Below, in pieces: positions 35,638-44,520 of a DNA stretch of 64,000 nucleotides (position 1 is the stretch's first letter; every line of letters begins with the position of its first letter). The stretch covers positions 248,001 through 312,000 of the forward strand of contig CAKOON010000001.1 in the NCBI GenBank assembly GCA_934098565.1, given 5' to 3'. The DNA comes from an uncultured Bacilli bacterium (GTDB taxonomy: Bacteria; Bacillota_I; Bacilli_A; RF39; UBA660). The notes under the pieces are model-generated. The model searched no databases and was not told the origin of the DNA. It was given only the letters and a program-made list of their open reading frames with translations. The position numbers were made by a program, and so were the translations under genes.

Positions 35638-36531
35638 ATGAAAGAACAATGTTTATTAGAAAAAGACGAATTTATTAATAAATATTTAGATTATCTTTTG
35701 TACGAAAAAAATCTTAGTAAGAATACATTAGTATCTTACAAAGAGGATATAAAAGATTTATATAATTATCAAAAAAACTATTTAACCCTAAAGGATAGAG
35801 ATATCTGGCAATATCTTAATACCCTGAATAATTTGAGCAGAAGAAGCTTAGCTCATCATATTACAGTTTTAAAGTCATTTTATGGCTTTTTAGAAAGCGA
35901 AAGCATTATCAATACTAATCCATGTACCAAGTTAACTATGCCTAAGTTAGAAGCAAAATTACCAGAATATTTAACAGTTCCAGAGGTAAAAAAATTGCTT
36001 GATATTAATCTAAAGAAGCCTAAAGATTATCGTAATAAAGCTATGCTAGAATTAATGATTGCCACTGGACTTCGAGTAAGCGAATTAGTTAATTTACAAG
36101 TTAGCAATATCGATTTTTCAGATTGCTTTGTAAGAGTTCTAGGGAAGGGGAGAAAAGAGAGAATTGTTCCAATCGATGATGAGGCGTTATATTACACAAA
36201 ATTGTATTTAGAATATTATCGTAATAGTTTATTAAAAAATAATGACAGTGAATATTTATTTATTTCCAGTTATGGTAAAAGAATAACGAGACAAGCATTT
36301 TTTAAGATTATTAAAGACGAATGTCAAAAGAAAGGAATAAAAAAAACGGTTTCTCCACATACACTTCGTCATTCTTTTGCTTCAATTCTTTTAAAAAATG
36401 GAGCTAATATTCGAGTTATTCAAGAATTGCTTGGTCATGAAGACTTGAAGACAACACAGATTTATACGCATTTAATTGATGAAAAGCTTAAAAAAGACTA
36501 CGAAGAATATCACCCTCGTAGTCATAAATAA
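35638..36531 (+). CDS. xerD: Tyrosine recombinase XerD/XerC-like
   Basis: 297 residues, the length of chromosomal Xer proteins. An N-terminal SAM-like core-binding domain (FINKYLDYLLYEKNLSKNTLVSY) is followed by a catalytic domain with all key residues: Arg in ATGLRVSELVNL near 146, Lys in LGKGRKERIVP, HTLRHSFA near 241-248, LGHEDLKTTQIYTH with the second His and the Tyr nucleophile near 276. The role inferred is chromosome dimer resolution at dif. I saw no mobile-element neighbours, so phage integrase is unlikely; XerD versus XerC cannot be settled from this gene alone. Confidence 0.88.
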   Translation: MKEQCLLEKDEFINKYLDYLLYEKNLSKNTLVSYKEDIKDLYNYQKNYLTLKDRDIWQYLNTLNNLSRRSLAHHITVLKSFYGFLESESIINTNPCTKLTMPKLEAKLPEYLTVPEVKKLLDINLKKPKDYRNKAMLELMIATGLRVSELVNLQVSNIDFSDCFVRVLGKGRKERIVPIDDEALYYTKLYLEYYRNSLLKNNDSEYLFISSYGKRITRQAFFKIIKDECQKKGIKKTVSPHTLRHSFASILLKNGANIRVIQELLGHEDLKTTQIYTHLIDEKLKKDYEEYHPRSHK

Positions 36532-36544
36532 ATTGCTTTAATGA

Positions 36545-36682
36545 TTAAATCTCATCATTTAATTCATTAGCTCTTGCATGACATTTGCTATTATTTTTAG
36601 TACTGTTATGACATTTTGAATATTTTGCTTTATTACGAGCATTATTCTTAGCATTATTTTTTGCATTATTTTTTGAATTCAT
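36545..36682 (-). CDS. 45-residue Asn/Lys-rich small protein with two K-C-H motifs
   Basis: A short gene on the minus strand with an ideal ribosome site (AGGAGG, 5 bases before ATG 36682) and TATAAT further upstream on the same strand. The product begins MNSKNNAKNNAKNNARNKAK, a four-residue repeat NNAK/R, followed by two SKCH segments (SKCHNSTKNN and SKCHARANE). The spaced Cys-His pairs could bind a metal. The basic, low-complexity head resembles small nucleic-acid-associated or spore-core proteins, but I do not recognise a family. The stop falls 14 bases beyond the end of the convergent recombinase gene. Confidence 0.65.
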   Translation of the reverse strand: MNSKNNAKNNAKNNARNKAKYSKCHNSTKNNSKCHARANELNDEI

Positions 36683-36781
36683 ATTTACCTCCTAATTATA
36701 TTGTGAACGAATCAAGTAAAATAATACTATAAAATCTTTGGCAATTTATGGCTTAATTAGGCATAATATTAATGTGATATT

Positions 36782-37504
36782 ATGAATACAAGAAATGCAA
36801 TTATAATGGCTTTGTTAGCTGGGGCGACCACTAATTTAGGAGTGTTGTTTACTTTTTTTAGCAAGAGCAGAGTAAGAGAAGTCATCAGTACTTCTCTGGC
36901 TTTTGCCATGGGTGTTATGAGTCTGATAAGCATTAAAGAATTAATTCCTACATCGATAAAATATTTTATTTTGAATCTTAGCATCAGTTGGGCGCTTATT
37001 GTTATTATAATTATTCCCATTATCATTTTTATAGGTATTAAATGGTTTAAAAAGAGAATAGATAAGGATAATCATTTATATACCGTTGGTATTTTAAATA
37101 TGTTTAGTTTATTATTACATAATTTACCGGAGGGAATAATTGTCTTCACGTCTAGCATAGCCAGTAGAGAATTGGGGCTTAAGATTGCCATTTCCATCGC
37201 TGCTCATAATTTACCAGAAGGTATTTGCATAGCGGTGCCAATATATTATAGTACAAATAACCGTAAAAAAGCCTTTTTATATACTTTTTTATCTGGTGTT
37301 GCTGAACCAATTGGGGCCATCGTGACTTGGCTATTTTTAAAGCCTTATATAAGTATATTATTTCTTAATGTAATGTTTTACTTTGTTGGGATTTTAATGA
37401 TCTTTATTTCACTTTTAGAAATTTTGCCGGAAGCGATGAGTTATCACCGTAAATTCTATATCTTATTAGGATTATTATTGGCATTATTTATTTTAATTAT
37501 GTGA
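36782..37504 (+). CDS. ZIP family metal transporter
   Basis: 240 residues, about eight membrane helices. Two copies of the ZIP helix IV/V metal motif are visible: LLHNLPEGIIVF near 118-129 and AAHNLPEGICIAVP near 140-153, each with His and Glu ligands, and GVAEPIGAIV near 175. The family imports zinc, iron or manganese; the metal here is not certain. The start ATG 36782 is preceded only by TGTGAT, a weak version of the GGTGAT ribosome site. Divergent from the small Asn-rich gene. Confidence 0.92.
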   Translation: MNTRNAIIMALLAGATTNLGVLFTFFSKSRVREVISTSLAFAMGVMSLISIKELIPTSIKYFILNLSISWALIVIIIIPIIIFIGIKWFKKRIDKDNHLYTVGILNMFSLLLHNLPEGIIVFTSSIASRELGLKIAISIAAHNLPEGICIAVPIYYSTNNRKKAFLYTFLSGVAEPIGAIVTWLFLKPYISILFLNVMFYFVGILMIFISLLEILPEAMSYHRKFYILLGLLLALFILIM

Positions 37505-37768
37505 GCAAAAAACAAATGTTAACATAATATATATTATGTGAAGCTTGATTTCTAATTATTAATTGAACTTTTTAAGCTATATATGGTTTGTTTTAAGCTG
37601 GTTTGATATTCAAAATCTATTTTTATCTATCATGAGATAATATAAATATTGCAAAAATAATCAATAAACAAACTCTAATTTTATAACTATTTAACTTGAA
37701 AATATTTATAATTTTCTATTTTACAATCTACATTATAATGCTTTTTCTTGAAAATTAGCTTTAATTTG

Positions 37769-37814
37769 GTGCAACGAGCTTATCAATTATTCATCTGGTT
37801 AATATTCGTTGCAC
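37769..37814. repeat. Perfect 9-bp inverted repeat, 28-base loop
   Basis: GTGCAACGA and TCGTTGCAC; the most GC-rich spot in a 468-base gene-free stretch. Could be the stem of a small RNA or a protein-binding site. Confidence 0.5.
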
Positions 37815-37905
37815 GATATTACAGGATAGAATGATGAATTTTTAAGCAAATTTAAGCATAATTAAATAGAAAGTTAATGAGAACATAAAACTAGTGATAA
37901 TTAAA

Positions 37906-37956
37906 AAAAGCACTCCCCTCTTCTTAAAATCAAGTAATAGGGGAGTTTTATTTTTT
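37906..37956. terminator. Bidirectional intrinsic terminator
   Basis: ACTCCCCT (37912-37919) pairs with AGGGGAGT (37939-37946). A run of A on the left serves the minus-strand HTH gene; TTTTATTTTTT on the right serves any plus-strand transcript. Confidence 0.85.
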
Positions 37957-37972
37957 GGTAATTAACAATTTT

Positions 37973-38743
37973 CTAAGACTTTTGTGCTAGTAGTTCAAGT
38001 ATTTTTTCAATTACTTCGTTGGCATTTGTATTATCCATCTTACTGTAATTAAGTTCTTTTAGAGCCTGTAGTTTTAAAGTGCTTAATTCTTGAGTTTGGG
38101 ATATTTTTTCTTCTTTTTTAGCTTCAATTTCTGCAATCCAGCGGCGATGGGCTTCTTGAAGTTTAGAACGTGAAGACCCGCCATTGTTATATAAATCAAG
38201 CGCCGTATGTAAAATTCCCTCTAATATAAACTGTTTTTCTTCTTGGAGTTTATATTCTTCAGGGTTGGTATAACCACCAGTCTTACTCATGTAGCCAAAA
38301 ATATATTTAATTTCTGGAATTTCATCAACCAATTGAAGAGTATGATATAGATATTTAAATGTATAAAAATTTTCTTTTTTATAATCATCTTCGCTTAAAC
38401 GTTCTTTTACCAAATTAACAATATCAGTTAATAGCTGCTCAGACTCGTAATTAAGTCCTTTAATATCAATACTAGTACTACCCTCACCTTGCAGACGCAT
38501 ACCTTTTATTAATCGTGATTCTACTCCTAACATGTAATCAGTAGTAACATTGATGTAATTAATACTATTAGCGTCTTTAACGTCTAATAATCTGTAAAGG
38601 AAAATTCTTTTCTCTTTAGGCCATTTATTTAAGTCATCAAGTTCTAAGTAATTATAAACCATTTGTCGGGATACTCCTAGGTATTTTGCCAATCTAACTT
38701 TGGAAATTCCTAATTCTTGAAAAAGGTCATTCAATCTCTGCAT
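37973..38743 (-). CDS. Helix-turn-helix regulatory protein
   Basis: 256 residues. The N-terminal DNA-binding domain reads LNDLFQELGISKVRLAKYLGVSRQMVYNYLE (Cro/CI-type helix-turn-helix, about 3-33). The remainder is helical, with LTDIVNLVKERLSEDDYKKE and a coiled C-terminal region (RRWIAEIEAKKEEKISQ), and no ligand-binding motif that I recognise. The gene sits alone behind an excellent promoter (38779-38806). The target genes are unknown. Confidence 0.7.
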   Translation of the reverse strand: MQRLNDLFQELGISKVRLAKYLGVSRQMVYNYLELDDLNKWPKEKRIFLYRLLDVKDANSINYINVTTDYMLGVESRLIKGMRLQGEGSTSIDIKGLNYESEQLLTDIVNLVKERLSEDDYKKENFYTFKYLYHTLQLVDEIPEIKYIFGYMSKTGGYTNPEEYKLQEEKQFILEGILHTALDLYNNGGSSRSKLQEAHRRWIAEIEAKKEEKISQTQELSTLKLQALKELNYSKMDNTNANEVIEKILELLAQKS

Positions 38744-38778
38744 GCGTAAAACAACTGCCTTTCATATCTTACATATTA

Positions 38779-38806
38779 ATTATATCATTTGTATATAAAG
38801 TGTCAA
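38779..38806 (-). promoter_or_regulatory. Promoter TTGACA-16-TATAAT on the minus strand
   Basis: Minus-strand -35 TTGACA (38801-38806) and -10 TATAAT (38779-38784) with a TGA extension and a 16-base spacer. It drives the HTH gene; it is the closest to consensus in the window. Confidence 0.9.
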
Positions 38807-38823
38807 CTAAAATGTAAAGTATT

Positions 38824-39933
38824 TTATTGCAAATACCACAATTGTTGGCCGTTTTTAGAGACATTTTTAATAATACCAGAACCTAGACATTCATCACCAT
38901 CATAAAGAACGCAAGCTTGGCCCGGAGTTACAGCTTTCGCCAGTTTTGGATATTTGATATCGATGGTCCCATCTTCTAGGTATTCTAAGAATACTTCGTT
39001 GTCTTCACCACGATAACGGAATTTAGCGCTACACTTTTTAGGCCTTTTTTCTGTTAAAAAATTAACATCTTCAATAATGCAACTATCACTTAATAAATAG
39101 TCATTATCATCGCCAAAGGCAACGTATAGGATATTATTATTAACGTCTTTACCACAGACATAATGACGCTCCAAGTTGCCAGAAATGCCTACGTTTCGCC
39201 TTTGACCAATTGTATAGTTCATTAAACCATTATGGGTCCCAATTATTTCTTTAGTTTCCACATTTACAATATTTCCCGGATTAGGTTTTAAATAGTTATG
39301 AATAAATTTTTGATAATTTCTTTCCCCGATAAAGCAAATACCTGTTGAGTCCTTTTTATTAGCAGTCTCTAAATGAATTTTATTAGCAATTTCCCGAACT
39401 TCCGATTTAGTTAAATCACCAACTGGGAATAAGACGTTTTCTAAAGCTTCTTTATTTACTTGCGCTAGAAAATAAGTTTGGTCTTTATTAGAGTCTATTC
39501 CTCTTAGTAAATGACCATTTTTCATTCTAGCATAATGGCCAGTAGCAATATAATCGGCTCCTAGCTTTTTAGCTTCTTTAAGAAATAAGTCAAACTTAAT
39601 ATATTTATTACACATTAAATCAGGATTAGGAGTACGACCTTTTTTTAGCTCTTCTAAAAAATATTTAAAAACATAATCCCAATATTCTTTTATAAAATCA
39701 ACACGATGCAAAGGAATATTTAATTGTTCGCAAACTTTTTTAGCATCGTTATAATCTTGTTCTTGTGGACAAATATTTTCACCAAAAGTTGGATTGCCTT
39801 CAATATCATTATTCAAAGCGGCGTCCCAGTTACGCATAAAAAGACCGATAACGCTATATCCTTCTTTTTTTAAAAGATAAGCGGAAACAGAAGAGTCAAC
39901 TCCCCCACTCATCCCGATTACTACTGTTTTCAT
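38824..39933 (-). CDS. mnmA: tRNA-specific 2-thiouridylase MnmA
   Basis: Puts sulfur on U34 of Lys, Glu and Gln tRNAs. 369 residues: PP-loop VIGMSGGVDSSVSAYLLKKEG (about 4-24), GLFMRNWD, NPDLMCNKYIKF, ATGHYAR, KDQTYFLAQV, the catalytic-Cys motif STGICFIGER, and YTIGQRRNVG with the AVTPGQACVLYDGDECLGSG end domain. The gene is separate from any cysteine desulfurase in this window. Confidence 0.97.
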   Translation of the reverse strand: MKTVVIGMSGGVDSSVSAYLLKKEGYSVIGLFMRNWDAALNNDIEGNPTFGENICPQEQDYNDAKKVCEQLNIPLHRVDFIKEYWDYVFKYFLEELKKGRTPNPDLMCNKYIKFDLFLKEAKKLGADYIATGHYARMKNGHLLRGIDSNKDQTYFLAQVNKEALENVLFPVGDLTKSEVREIANKIHLETANKKDSTGICFIGERNYQKFIHNYLKPNPGNIVNVETKEIIGTHNGLMNYTIGQRRNVGISGNLERHYVCGKDVNNNILYVAFGDDNDYLLSDSCIIEDVNFLTEKRPKKCSAKFRYRGEDNEVFLEYLEDGTIDIKYPKLAKAVTPGQACVLYDGDECLGSGIIKNVSKNGQQLWYLQ

Positions 39934-40050
39934 ACAAAAATCACTTCCGTCATATATTGTACCAAAATAACTTTTTAAAGTCTATCTTAATAAGATTTTA
40001 AAATCAAATTATGTTGTAATTAGACTAGAAATTAATTTTTTTGGTATTAC

Positions 40051-40641
40051 TTATCCTAACAATAAAAATATTTTTGGCAATATAAGTGATGAAGTAAGAA
40101 AAAGAATAATATCATTAATAAATATTAAAAGACTAATAATTAGCATGGCTAGAAGACATTTTTTATTATTAATTAAAATAGTTTTATCTTTATTAAAGAA
40201 ATAAGTGATGGTGTTTTTAAAAAAATAATTTCCTTTCAATAATATGAAGATAATCAAAAAAATAAAGAAAAAATTAAAAAACAAATTATATAAAATAGCA
40301 CAAATAAAGCCTTTAAACCCAAAAGAAATAGTTAAAATATAAATATTAAAGCCAACAGTTACCCCCTTAAATAATAAATAAATGATATTTAGAAAATAAA
40401 GAGGAACAATAATACTAGAGAAAATTATAAGTAAAACCAAACCGAGATGAGAAAAAATATTATTAATCTTGTTAGTTAGTAAAGCCTCTTTAAGATTATT
40501 AGCATTATAAATAATGTCATTTTTGAATAAATTATTTTGTTGAAAGCCCAAAATTATTCCAAAAATGATGCCTAGAACAAAAATGGTTAGTAAAAATGTT
40601 ACTAGATTGGAATGCTCTTTATAATAGTTCAACGTTATCAC
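40051..40641 (-). CDS. SpoIIM-like integral membrane protein
   Basis: 196 residues, five predicted membrane helices, many Phe and Ile. The layout (basic N-terminus, first helix with FVLGIIFGIILG, then a LFKGVTVGFNIYILTISFGFKGFI stretch) resembles SpoIIM, part of the sporulation engulfment complex, and the wider DUF95/SpoIIM family also found in non-spore formers. Identification is by general resemblance only. It is monocistronic and divergent from the microprotein at 40717. Confidence 0.5.
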   Translation of the reverse strand: MITLNYYKEHSNLVTFLLTIFVLGIIFGIILGFQQNNLFKNDIIYNANNLKEALLTNKINNIFSHLGLVLLIIFSSIIVPLYFLNIIYLLFKGVTVGFNIYILTISFGFKGFICAILYNLFFNFFFIFLIIFILLKGNYFFKNTITYFFNKDKTILINNKKCLLAMLIISLLIFINDIILFLTSSLILPKIFLLLG

Positions 40642-40654
40642 CGTTATAAGTATA

Positions 40655-40683
40655 TTGGCAAGACAAGTTTTTTATGCTAAAAT
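40655..40683 (+). promoter_or_regulatory. Promoter TTGGCA-17-TAAAAT with extended -10
   Basis: -35 TTGGCA 40655-40660 and -10 TAAAAT 40678-40683 preceded by TGC, with a 17-base spacer. It drives the 33-residue protein gene. Confidence 0.75.
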
Positions 40684-40716
40684 GTTGGTAGTTTTACATG
40701 AAGGAAGGTTGAAGCT

Positions 40717-40818
40717 ATGTCAAAAAAAGTACAAAAAATTGCTGTTTGGACCATGTTAATTGTGATGGTTGTTGGAATTGTTGCTTCCTATGCAGCAATG
40801 TTTATTGTAAATAAATAA
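40717..40818 (+). CDS. 33-residue membrane microprotein (DUF4044-like)
   Basis: Product MSKKVQKIAVWTMLIVMVVG continues to a total of 33 residues: a short basic head and one membrane helix. This is the pattern of DUF4044 microproteins of Bacillota. The ribosome site AAGGAAGG, a clear promoter and a terminator that overlaps the stop make a complete small gene. The function is unknown in the family. Confidence 0.75.
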   Translation: MSKKVQKIAVWTMLIVMVVGIVASYAAMFIVNK

Positions 40819-40849
40819 AAGGCCACTTTCGATAGTGACTTTTATTTTT
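40813..40849. terminator. Bidirectional terminator between the microprotein gene and mscL
   Basis: AAATAAAAG (40813-40821) pairs with CTTTTATTT (40839-40847), and CACT with AGTG inside. It overlaps both the microprotein stop and the mscL stop. Confidence 0.85.
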
Positions 40850-41231
40850 CTTCTTTAAGAGAATCTCTAATTTCACGAAGTAGTAAGACTTCTTCGGATA
40901 CTTCTTTTTTCGCCTCTTTTTTGAGTTCTTCTTTTTTAGGCATAATGACATTTATTAATTTGATAAAAGCAAAAATAGAAGCGGCAATAATTAAAAAATC
41001 AATAATATTTTGAATAAAAGAGCCATACATAATTTTGGCTTTACCAATGGTAATTGATAAGTTTTTAAAGTCATGGCCGCCAATAATCACACCAATAATA
41101 GGCATCATAATATCATTTACTAAAGAAGTAACAATTTTAGAAAAAGCATTTCCCATAACGACGCCGACGGCTAGGTCAACGACATTACCACGCATGATAA
41201 ATTTTTTAAATTCTTGAATTAAGTTTTTCAC
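40842..41231 (-). CDS. mscL: Large-conductance mechanosensitive channel
   Basis: Emergency pressure valve of the cytoplasmic membrane. 129 residues: the N-terminal amphipathic helix and pore helix [39 protein letters not shown], second helix about 72-92, and the cytoplasmic C-terminal bundle ([13 protein letters not shown]). The gene lies 17 bases downstream of an unknown gene on the same strand. Confidence 0.97.
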   Translation of the reverse strand: MKNLIQEFKKFIMRGNVVDLAVGVVMGNAFSKIVTSLVNDIMMPIIGVIIGGHDFKNLSITIGKAKIMYGSFIQNIIDFLIIAASIFAFIKLINVIMPKKEELKKEAKKEVSEEVLLLREIRDSLKEEK

Positions 41232-41248
41232 TGCAAACTTTCCTTTCT

Positions 41249-41884
41249 CTAATTATTTTCTAAGTAATTCAGATAATCTTGACTTCTGATTTTAATATTA
41301 TAAAAATATTCTTCTAAAGATTTAAAACTATCAATAAATTTTTCCTTAGTTGATTCGGCCATTTCTTCACTTATAATAACACCATCAAAACGATCTAACA
41401 TTAATTTTCTGTTCTCAATATATCTTTCAGTTAACAAAGAATCAACTAAAGCCATTTTTAAGTCTTTATTTTGTAAAAGAATGGCATAAGCCTGATAAAT
41501 ATTTTCTGTACAAGCAAAAGCAATAATTTCCACAGCAAAACGGGAAGTATACTCGCGATCAATTATGTTTTTGCAAACATTTTCATAATCTTGATAATTA
41601 ATAGAGAAGCCTCTGTTTTCGAGGCCAAAAGAAGACATGGCATATCTACAAAGAATTTCTATTAAATCAATAGCAGACAATTGTTTAGCTTTAAAACGCC
41701 CATCGTTCTTGGAAGAAATAAATTCATATTTACTATTAAACTTTAAACCTGTGGGAAGAACACTAACATCATCAAATAAAGCAAATTTAATGGCATTAGT
41801 AGCATTTCTAATTCCTTGAGATTCTTTAGTTCCTAGAAAAATATCATCAAGATAAGCCATTTTATAACGATTATCTAAATTCAC
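41249..41884 (-). CDS. Unknown soluble protein, likely cotranscribed with mscL
   Basis: 211 residues from GTG 41884, chosen because GAGGTG lies six bases upstream; an ATG 30 bases earlier has no ribosome site. No signal peptide or membrane helix. Sequence is helical and mixed-charge ([39 protein letters not shown]). I do not recognise a family. Confidence 0.55.
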   Translation of the reverse strand: MNLDNRYKMAYLDDIFLGTKESQGIRNATNAIKFALFDDVSVLPTGLKFNSKYEFISSKNDGRFKAKQLSAIDLIEILCRYAMSSFGLENRGFSINYQDYENVCKNIIDREYTSRFAVEIIAFACTENIYQAYAILLQNKDLKMALVDSLLTERYIENRKLMLDRFDGVIISEEMAESTKEKFIDSFKSLEEYFYNIKIRSQDYLNYLENN

Positions 41885-41996
41885 ACTAACCACCTCAACA
41901 ACATGATACCACAATTTTGCTAATTTTTACGTTTTTTTCAAAATAAGTTGAATATCTAAAAATATTTTTTATAAAATTTGTTTAAAGAAGTCTCCT

Positions 41997-42605
41997 CTAC
42001 AAGGATGTTACCCTTATTAAGTTAGCCTGGTAAACTACTTGTCGGTTGGTATTTTTGAGACAGGTTATTAAATATAAGTTGCTAACATTTTCACTTTTAT
42101 AAGTAAAATACCCATTCTTTGTAATCTCAAAAAACTTAATAACTTGGTAAGTATATTTTTGACTGTTATAATATAAATAAATAATATCTGCCTCCGCAAG
42201 TTTATTTAAGTCTTTAAAATAAGCAATACGATCATACCCAGAATGAGCTGCCAAAATAATATGACTGGTGGTATTTTCATTAGGGAAAATAGAATTACTA
42301 GCAATATAAATATTTTTGTTAACGTTATTTTCTTTACTGTTAGGGTTCATGAGACCCTTTTTTAACTTGATTTTAGGTATTTCTAGGACGGCATAGTAAT
42401 CAATGATATTTTTATCAACTACTGGAGTGTTTATTCTAATAATATTTCCATTATTGGGATTATTATGATTAAAATAATAATCAATACTATTTTGTTCTTT
42501 TTGGACAACATTTCTATCTTGCCAAGCTTTATAAATTAGGAAAATTGAATAAAAAAATAAAACAACTATTAGAAGGCGATAGATTTTTTGCGAAATATTA
42601 GGCAT
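41997..42605 (-). CDS. Sortase
   Basis: Cysteine transpeptidase that attaches surface proteins to the wall. 202 residues: N-terminal signal-anchor helix (about 9-25, RLLIVVLFFYSIFLIYKA), then the sortase beta-barrel with catalytic His in LAAHSGYDRIAYFKDLNKL, Cys in LITCLKN (the usual TLxTC) and Arg in NRQVVYQANL near the end. ATG 42605 is taken as start; it lies 37 bases inside the adhesin gene. A TTG at 42641 is in frame. Small sortases of this size are often class A or D. Its obvious substrate is the adhesin encoded directly upstream. Confidence 0.88.
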   Translation of the reverse strand: MPNISQKIYRLLIVVLFFYSIFLIYKAWQDRNVVQKEQNSIDYYFNHNNPNNGNIIRINTPVVDKNIIDYYAVLEIPKIKLKKGLMNPNSKENNVNKNIYIASNSIFPNENTTSHIILAAHSGYDRIAYFKDLNKLAEADIIYLYYNSQKYTYQVIKFFEITKNGYFTYKSENVSNLYLITCLKNTNRQVVYQANLIRVTSL

Positions 42606-44425
42606 AGACTTACGAGAAGGCTTTCTACTAGATAATGGCAAGACAAATTTTGAGAATAAGTGTCGGGGATTTCAATTAAAAGGTCATTTTCAAGAACAAT
42701 ATTTATTTCTTGATTATTAGTATCTAAAGTAAAATATGTTTTTTCACTATTCACAATATATCCAGGAAGGGCTTCAATTTCTTCAAAATAATAAGTGCCA
42801 AGAGGAAGATTATTAATTATGATTTGCCCTTTTTCATTAGTTATTCCCTGCTCTATTAGGGTGTTATCATCTTTATAAATATTTATTTTGACCCCTGAAA
42901 GAATTTTTTTACTAAGACTATCTTGCTTGGTTAAAACGACTTGTCCTTTCTTTAGATAATTAACAAGTTTTATGTTCTTAACTGGACTATCTAAATTATA
43001 GTCGCTTAAATCGATTGGATATGTTTTAGAGTCTAATAAATATTCTTGAGAGGTTTTTAATTCTTTAAGATAATATTTGCCTAAATAAAGATTAGAAAAA
43101 GTTAGATTACCTGCCTCATTAGTCAGTCCTGATTTTATTAATTCATCTTTTTTATAAATAATTTGACCATTGATATTATGAATATTTTCTCGGGCATAAA
43201 GGCCTATTTCGATATTCTGAAGAGGTTTAGTATTTTGCTTATCAAAAGCCATTTCTCCTTCTTTGATTACTTTTATTGTCCCAGTTTTTCGCCTATTATA
43301 GATAGTTTTTCCATAAACTAAATTATTATTAATGTTTTGGTATTTCATTGACTCTGTTAATTCTACTAGTTCTGGGTCTTTTTTAGATTTGTAGCCAGGA
43401 ATAGTACTTTCTTCATAGATAGCGTATTTTCCAAAGTTTAAATTAGGAATTTCTATTTCACCGTTGATATCAGTTTTAAAAATATTGGGATTTTCAGGAT
43501 TAGAAAGATTTATTAAATACTCATTAGTATCTAAATCTTTAATTTTGAATTCTATATTTGCTAACTTGATTCTCTCTTTTGTTTCTTCATCTTTTTTGAT
43601 GATTTTTAATGATGGCCCGATGATATTAATATTTAGAGTTAAATGTTGTTTAGCAAATGAGCCTACCCGAAAGACAGTTTGCGAATTGTCAGATAAATAA
43701 AGAATAGGCGCTTGATTATAAAGTCTGTCCTTTTTTTCAATAGTTATCTTAGCTTCACCAATTTTATTAGCAGCAATATTTAATTTATTATTTTCAATAG
43801 TAGCTGGAATATCAGAATTCACAATAGTATAGTCGTCTAAAACTTGCTTTTTATCCTCTAAAGCTACTTTTTCACTAAAATTAATTTGATTAGATAACGA
43901 TGATAAATCGGGTGTGTTATTATGGCGAGCCACTAAATTTTCTAGTTCTGCAATTTCTTTTTCATAGGGATTAGCTATAATAATACCATTTAGTTTGTCA
44001 GTAAAATTAATTTTATAGTTACTATTCATAGTATTCCATATTAAAAGTTGAGTAATAACATACCATTTGACCTCAGTATGATTTTTATACATATAACCAT
44101 AGTAGGCCAGTAAAGTTATTCGGTTCCATTCTTTCTTAGTTAATGACAAATAATTATGGTGATTTGCATTAATTTCAATATAATCTGCCTCTTTTTGAAT
44201 CTTAATAAAAGGTTCTAGGCAGTAAACAACAGCCTTGTCGCTCTGACGGCGAAAAAATTCCGCTTGCATATACTTTTTAATGCCATTGTATTCTAATTTC
44301 AAGTAGTTGTTTGGTATCCATTCTGCTTCAAAAAATGATTCAGCTTGAACTTTTTTAGATAATCCCCAAAATGATAAAACCATGATTAGACCCAACCAGA
44401 TAAATTTATTAATTTTATTATACAT
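42569..44425 (-). CDS. Thioester-domain surface adhesin with three SpaA/CnaB-like repeats
   Basis: 618 residues. Signal peptide about 1-28 (cut after VQA). The thioester domain at about 30-135 has Cys69 in VVYCLEPF and Gln126 in YVITQLLIW, the Cys-Gln pair that in this family forms an internal thioester able to bond covalently to host surfaces. A linker follows. Then come three prealbumin-like SpaA/CnaB domains starting near 268, 380 and 490 (LKIIKKDEETKE, TIKVIKEGEM, VVLTKQDSLSKK), each ending in a YxxxE/GxY-type strand (YAIYEESTIPGY, YYFEEIEALPGY) as in isopeptide-stabilised stalks. The end reads IPDTYSQN, a short hydrophobic segment and RKKS: a sorting signal with an unusual motif. AAGGAGG lies before ATG 44425. 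Confidence 0.85.
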   Translation of the reverse strand: MYNKINKFIWLGLIMVLSFWGLSKKVQAESFFEAEWIPNNYLKLEYNGIKKYMQAEFFRRQSDKAVVYCLEPFIKIQKEADYIEINANHHNYLSLTKKEWNRITLLAYYGYMYKNHTEVKWYVITQLLIWNTMNSNYKINFTDKLNGIIIANPYEKEIAELENLVARHNNTPDLSSLSNQINFSEKVALEDKKQVLDDYTIVNSDIPATIENNKLNIAANKIGEAKITIEKKDRLYNQAPILYLSDNSQTVFRVGSFAKQHLTLNINIIGPSLKIIKKDEETKERIKLANIEFKIKDLDTNEYLINLSNPENPNIFKTDINGEIEIPNLNFGKYAIYEESTIPGYKSKKDPELVELTESMKYQNINNNLVYGKTIYNRRKTGTIKVIKEGEMAFDKQNTKPLQNIEIGLYARENIHNINGQIIYKKDELIKSGLTNEAGNLTFSNLYLGKYYLKELKTSQEYLLDSKTYPIDLSDYNLDSPVKNIKLVNYLKKGQVVLTKQDSLSKKILSGVKINIYKDDNTLIEQGITNEKGQIIINNLPLGTYYFEEIEALPGYIVNSEKTYFTLDTNNQEINIVLENDLLIEIPDTYSQNLSCHYLVESLLVSLCLIFRKKSIAF

Positions 44426-44512
44426 TTTAAACCTCCTTAGATAAATAAAATTAAAAATCAGCTTTTAAAATTTCACATAAAATCACTTGCCCTTCTATAT
44501 ACATATATTAGG

Positions 44513-44520
44513 GGTCGACC
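44513..44520. promoter_or_regulatory. GC-rich palindrome upstream of the adhesin gene
   Basis: GGTCGACC, flanked as AGGGGTCGACCTCGA, stands out in AT-rich DNA about 90 bases before the adhesin start. It could be an operator; no regulator is identified. Confidence 0.35.

Larger units (their letters stand above)
37505..37972. other. 468-base gap holding inverted repeats and a possible small RNA
   Basis: No protein gene seen. The left half is featureless AT-rich DNA. A TATAAT box at 37734-37739 is followed by a perfect 9-bp inverted repeat GTGCAACGA (37769-37777) with TCGTTGCAC (37806-37814), then about 90 plain bases and a bidirectional terminator (37906-37956). A plus-strand transcript of about 200 bases from 37746 is possible. 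Confidence 0.45.

Noticed and set aside
35638..36531. Integrase of a mobile element
   Set aside because: No att-like repeats, tRNA target or phage/transposon genes nearby; length and motifs match chromosomal Xer proteins.
42569..42641. Frameshift joining the adhesin and sortase genes
   Set aside because: Each product is complete: the adhesin ends with a hydrophobic run plus basic tail and the sortase has its own signal anchor, so an overlap is the simpler reading.
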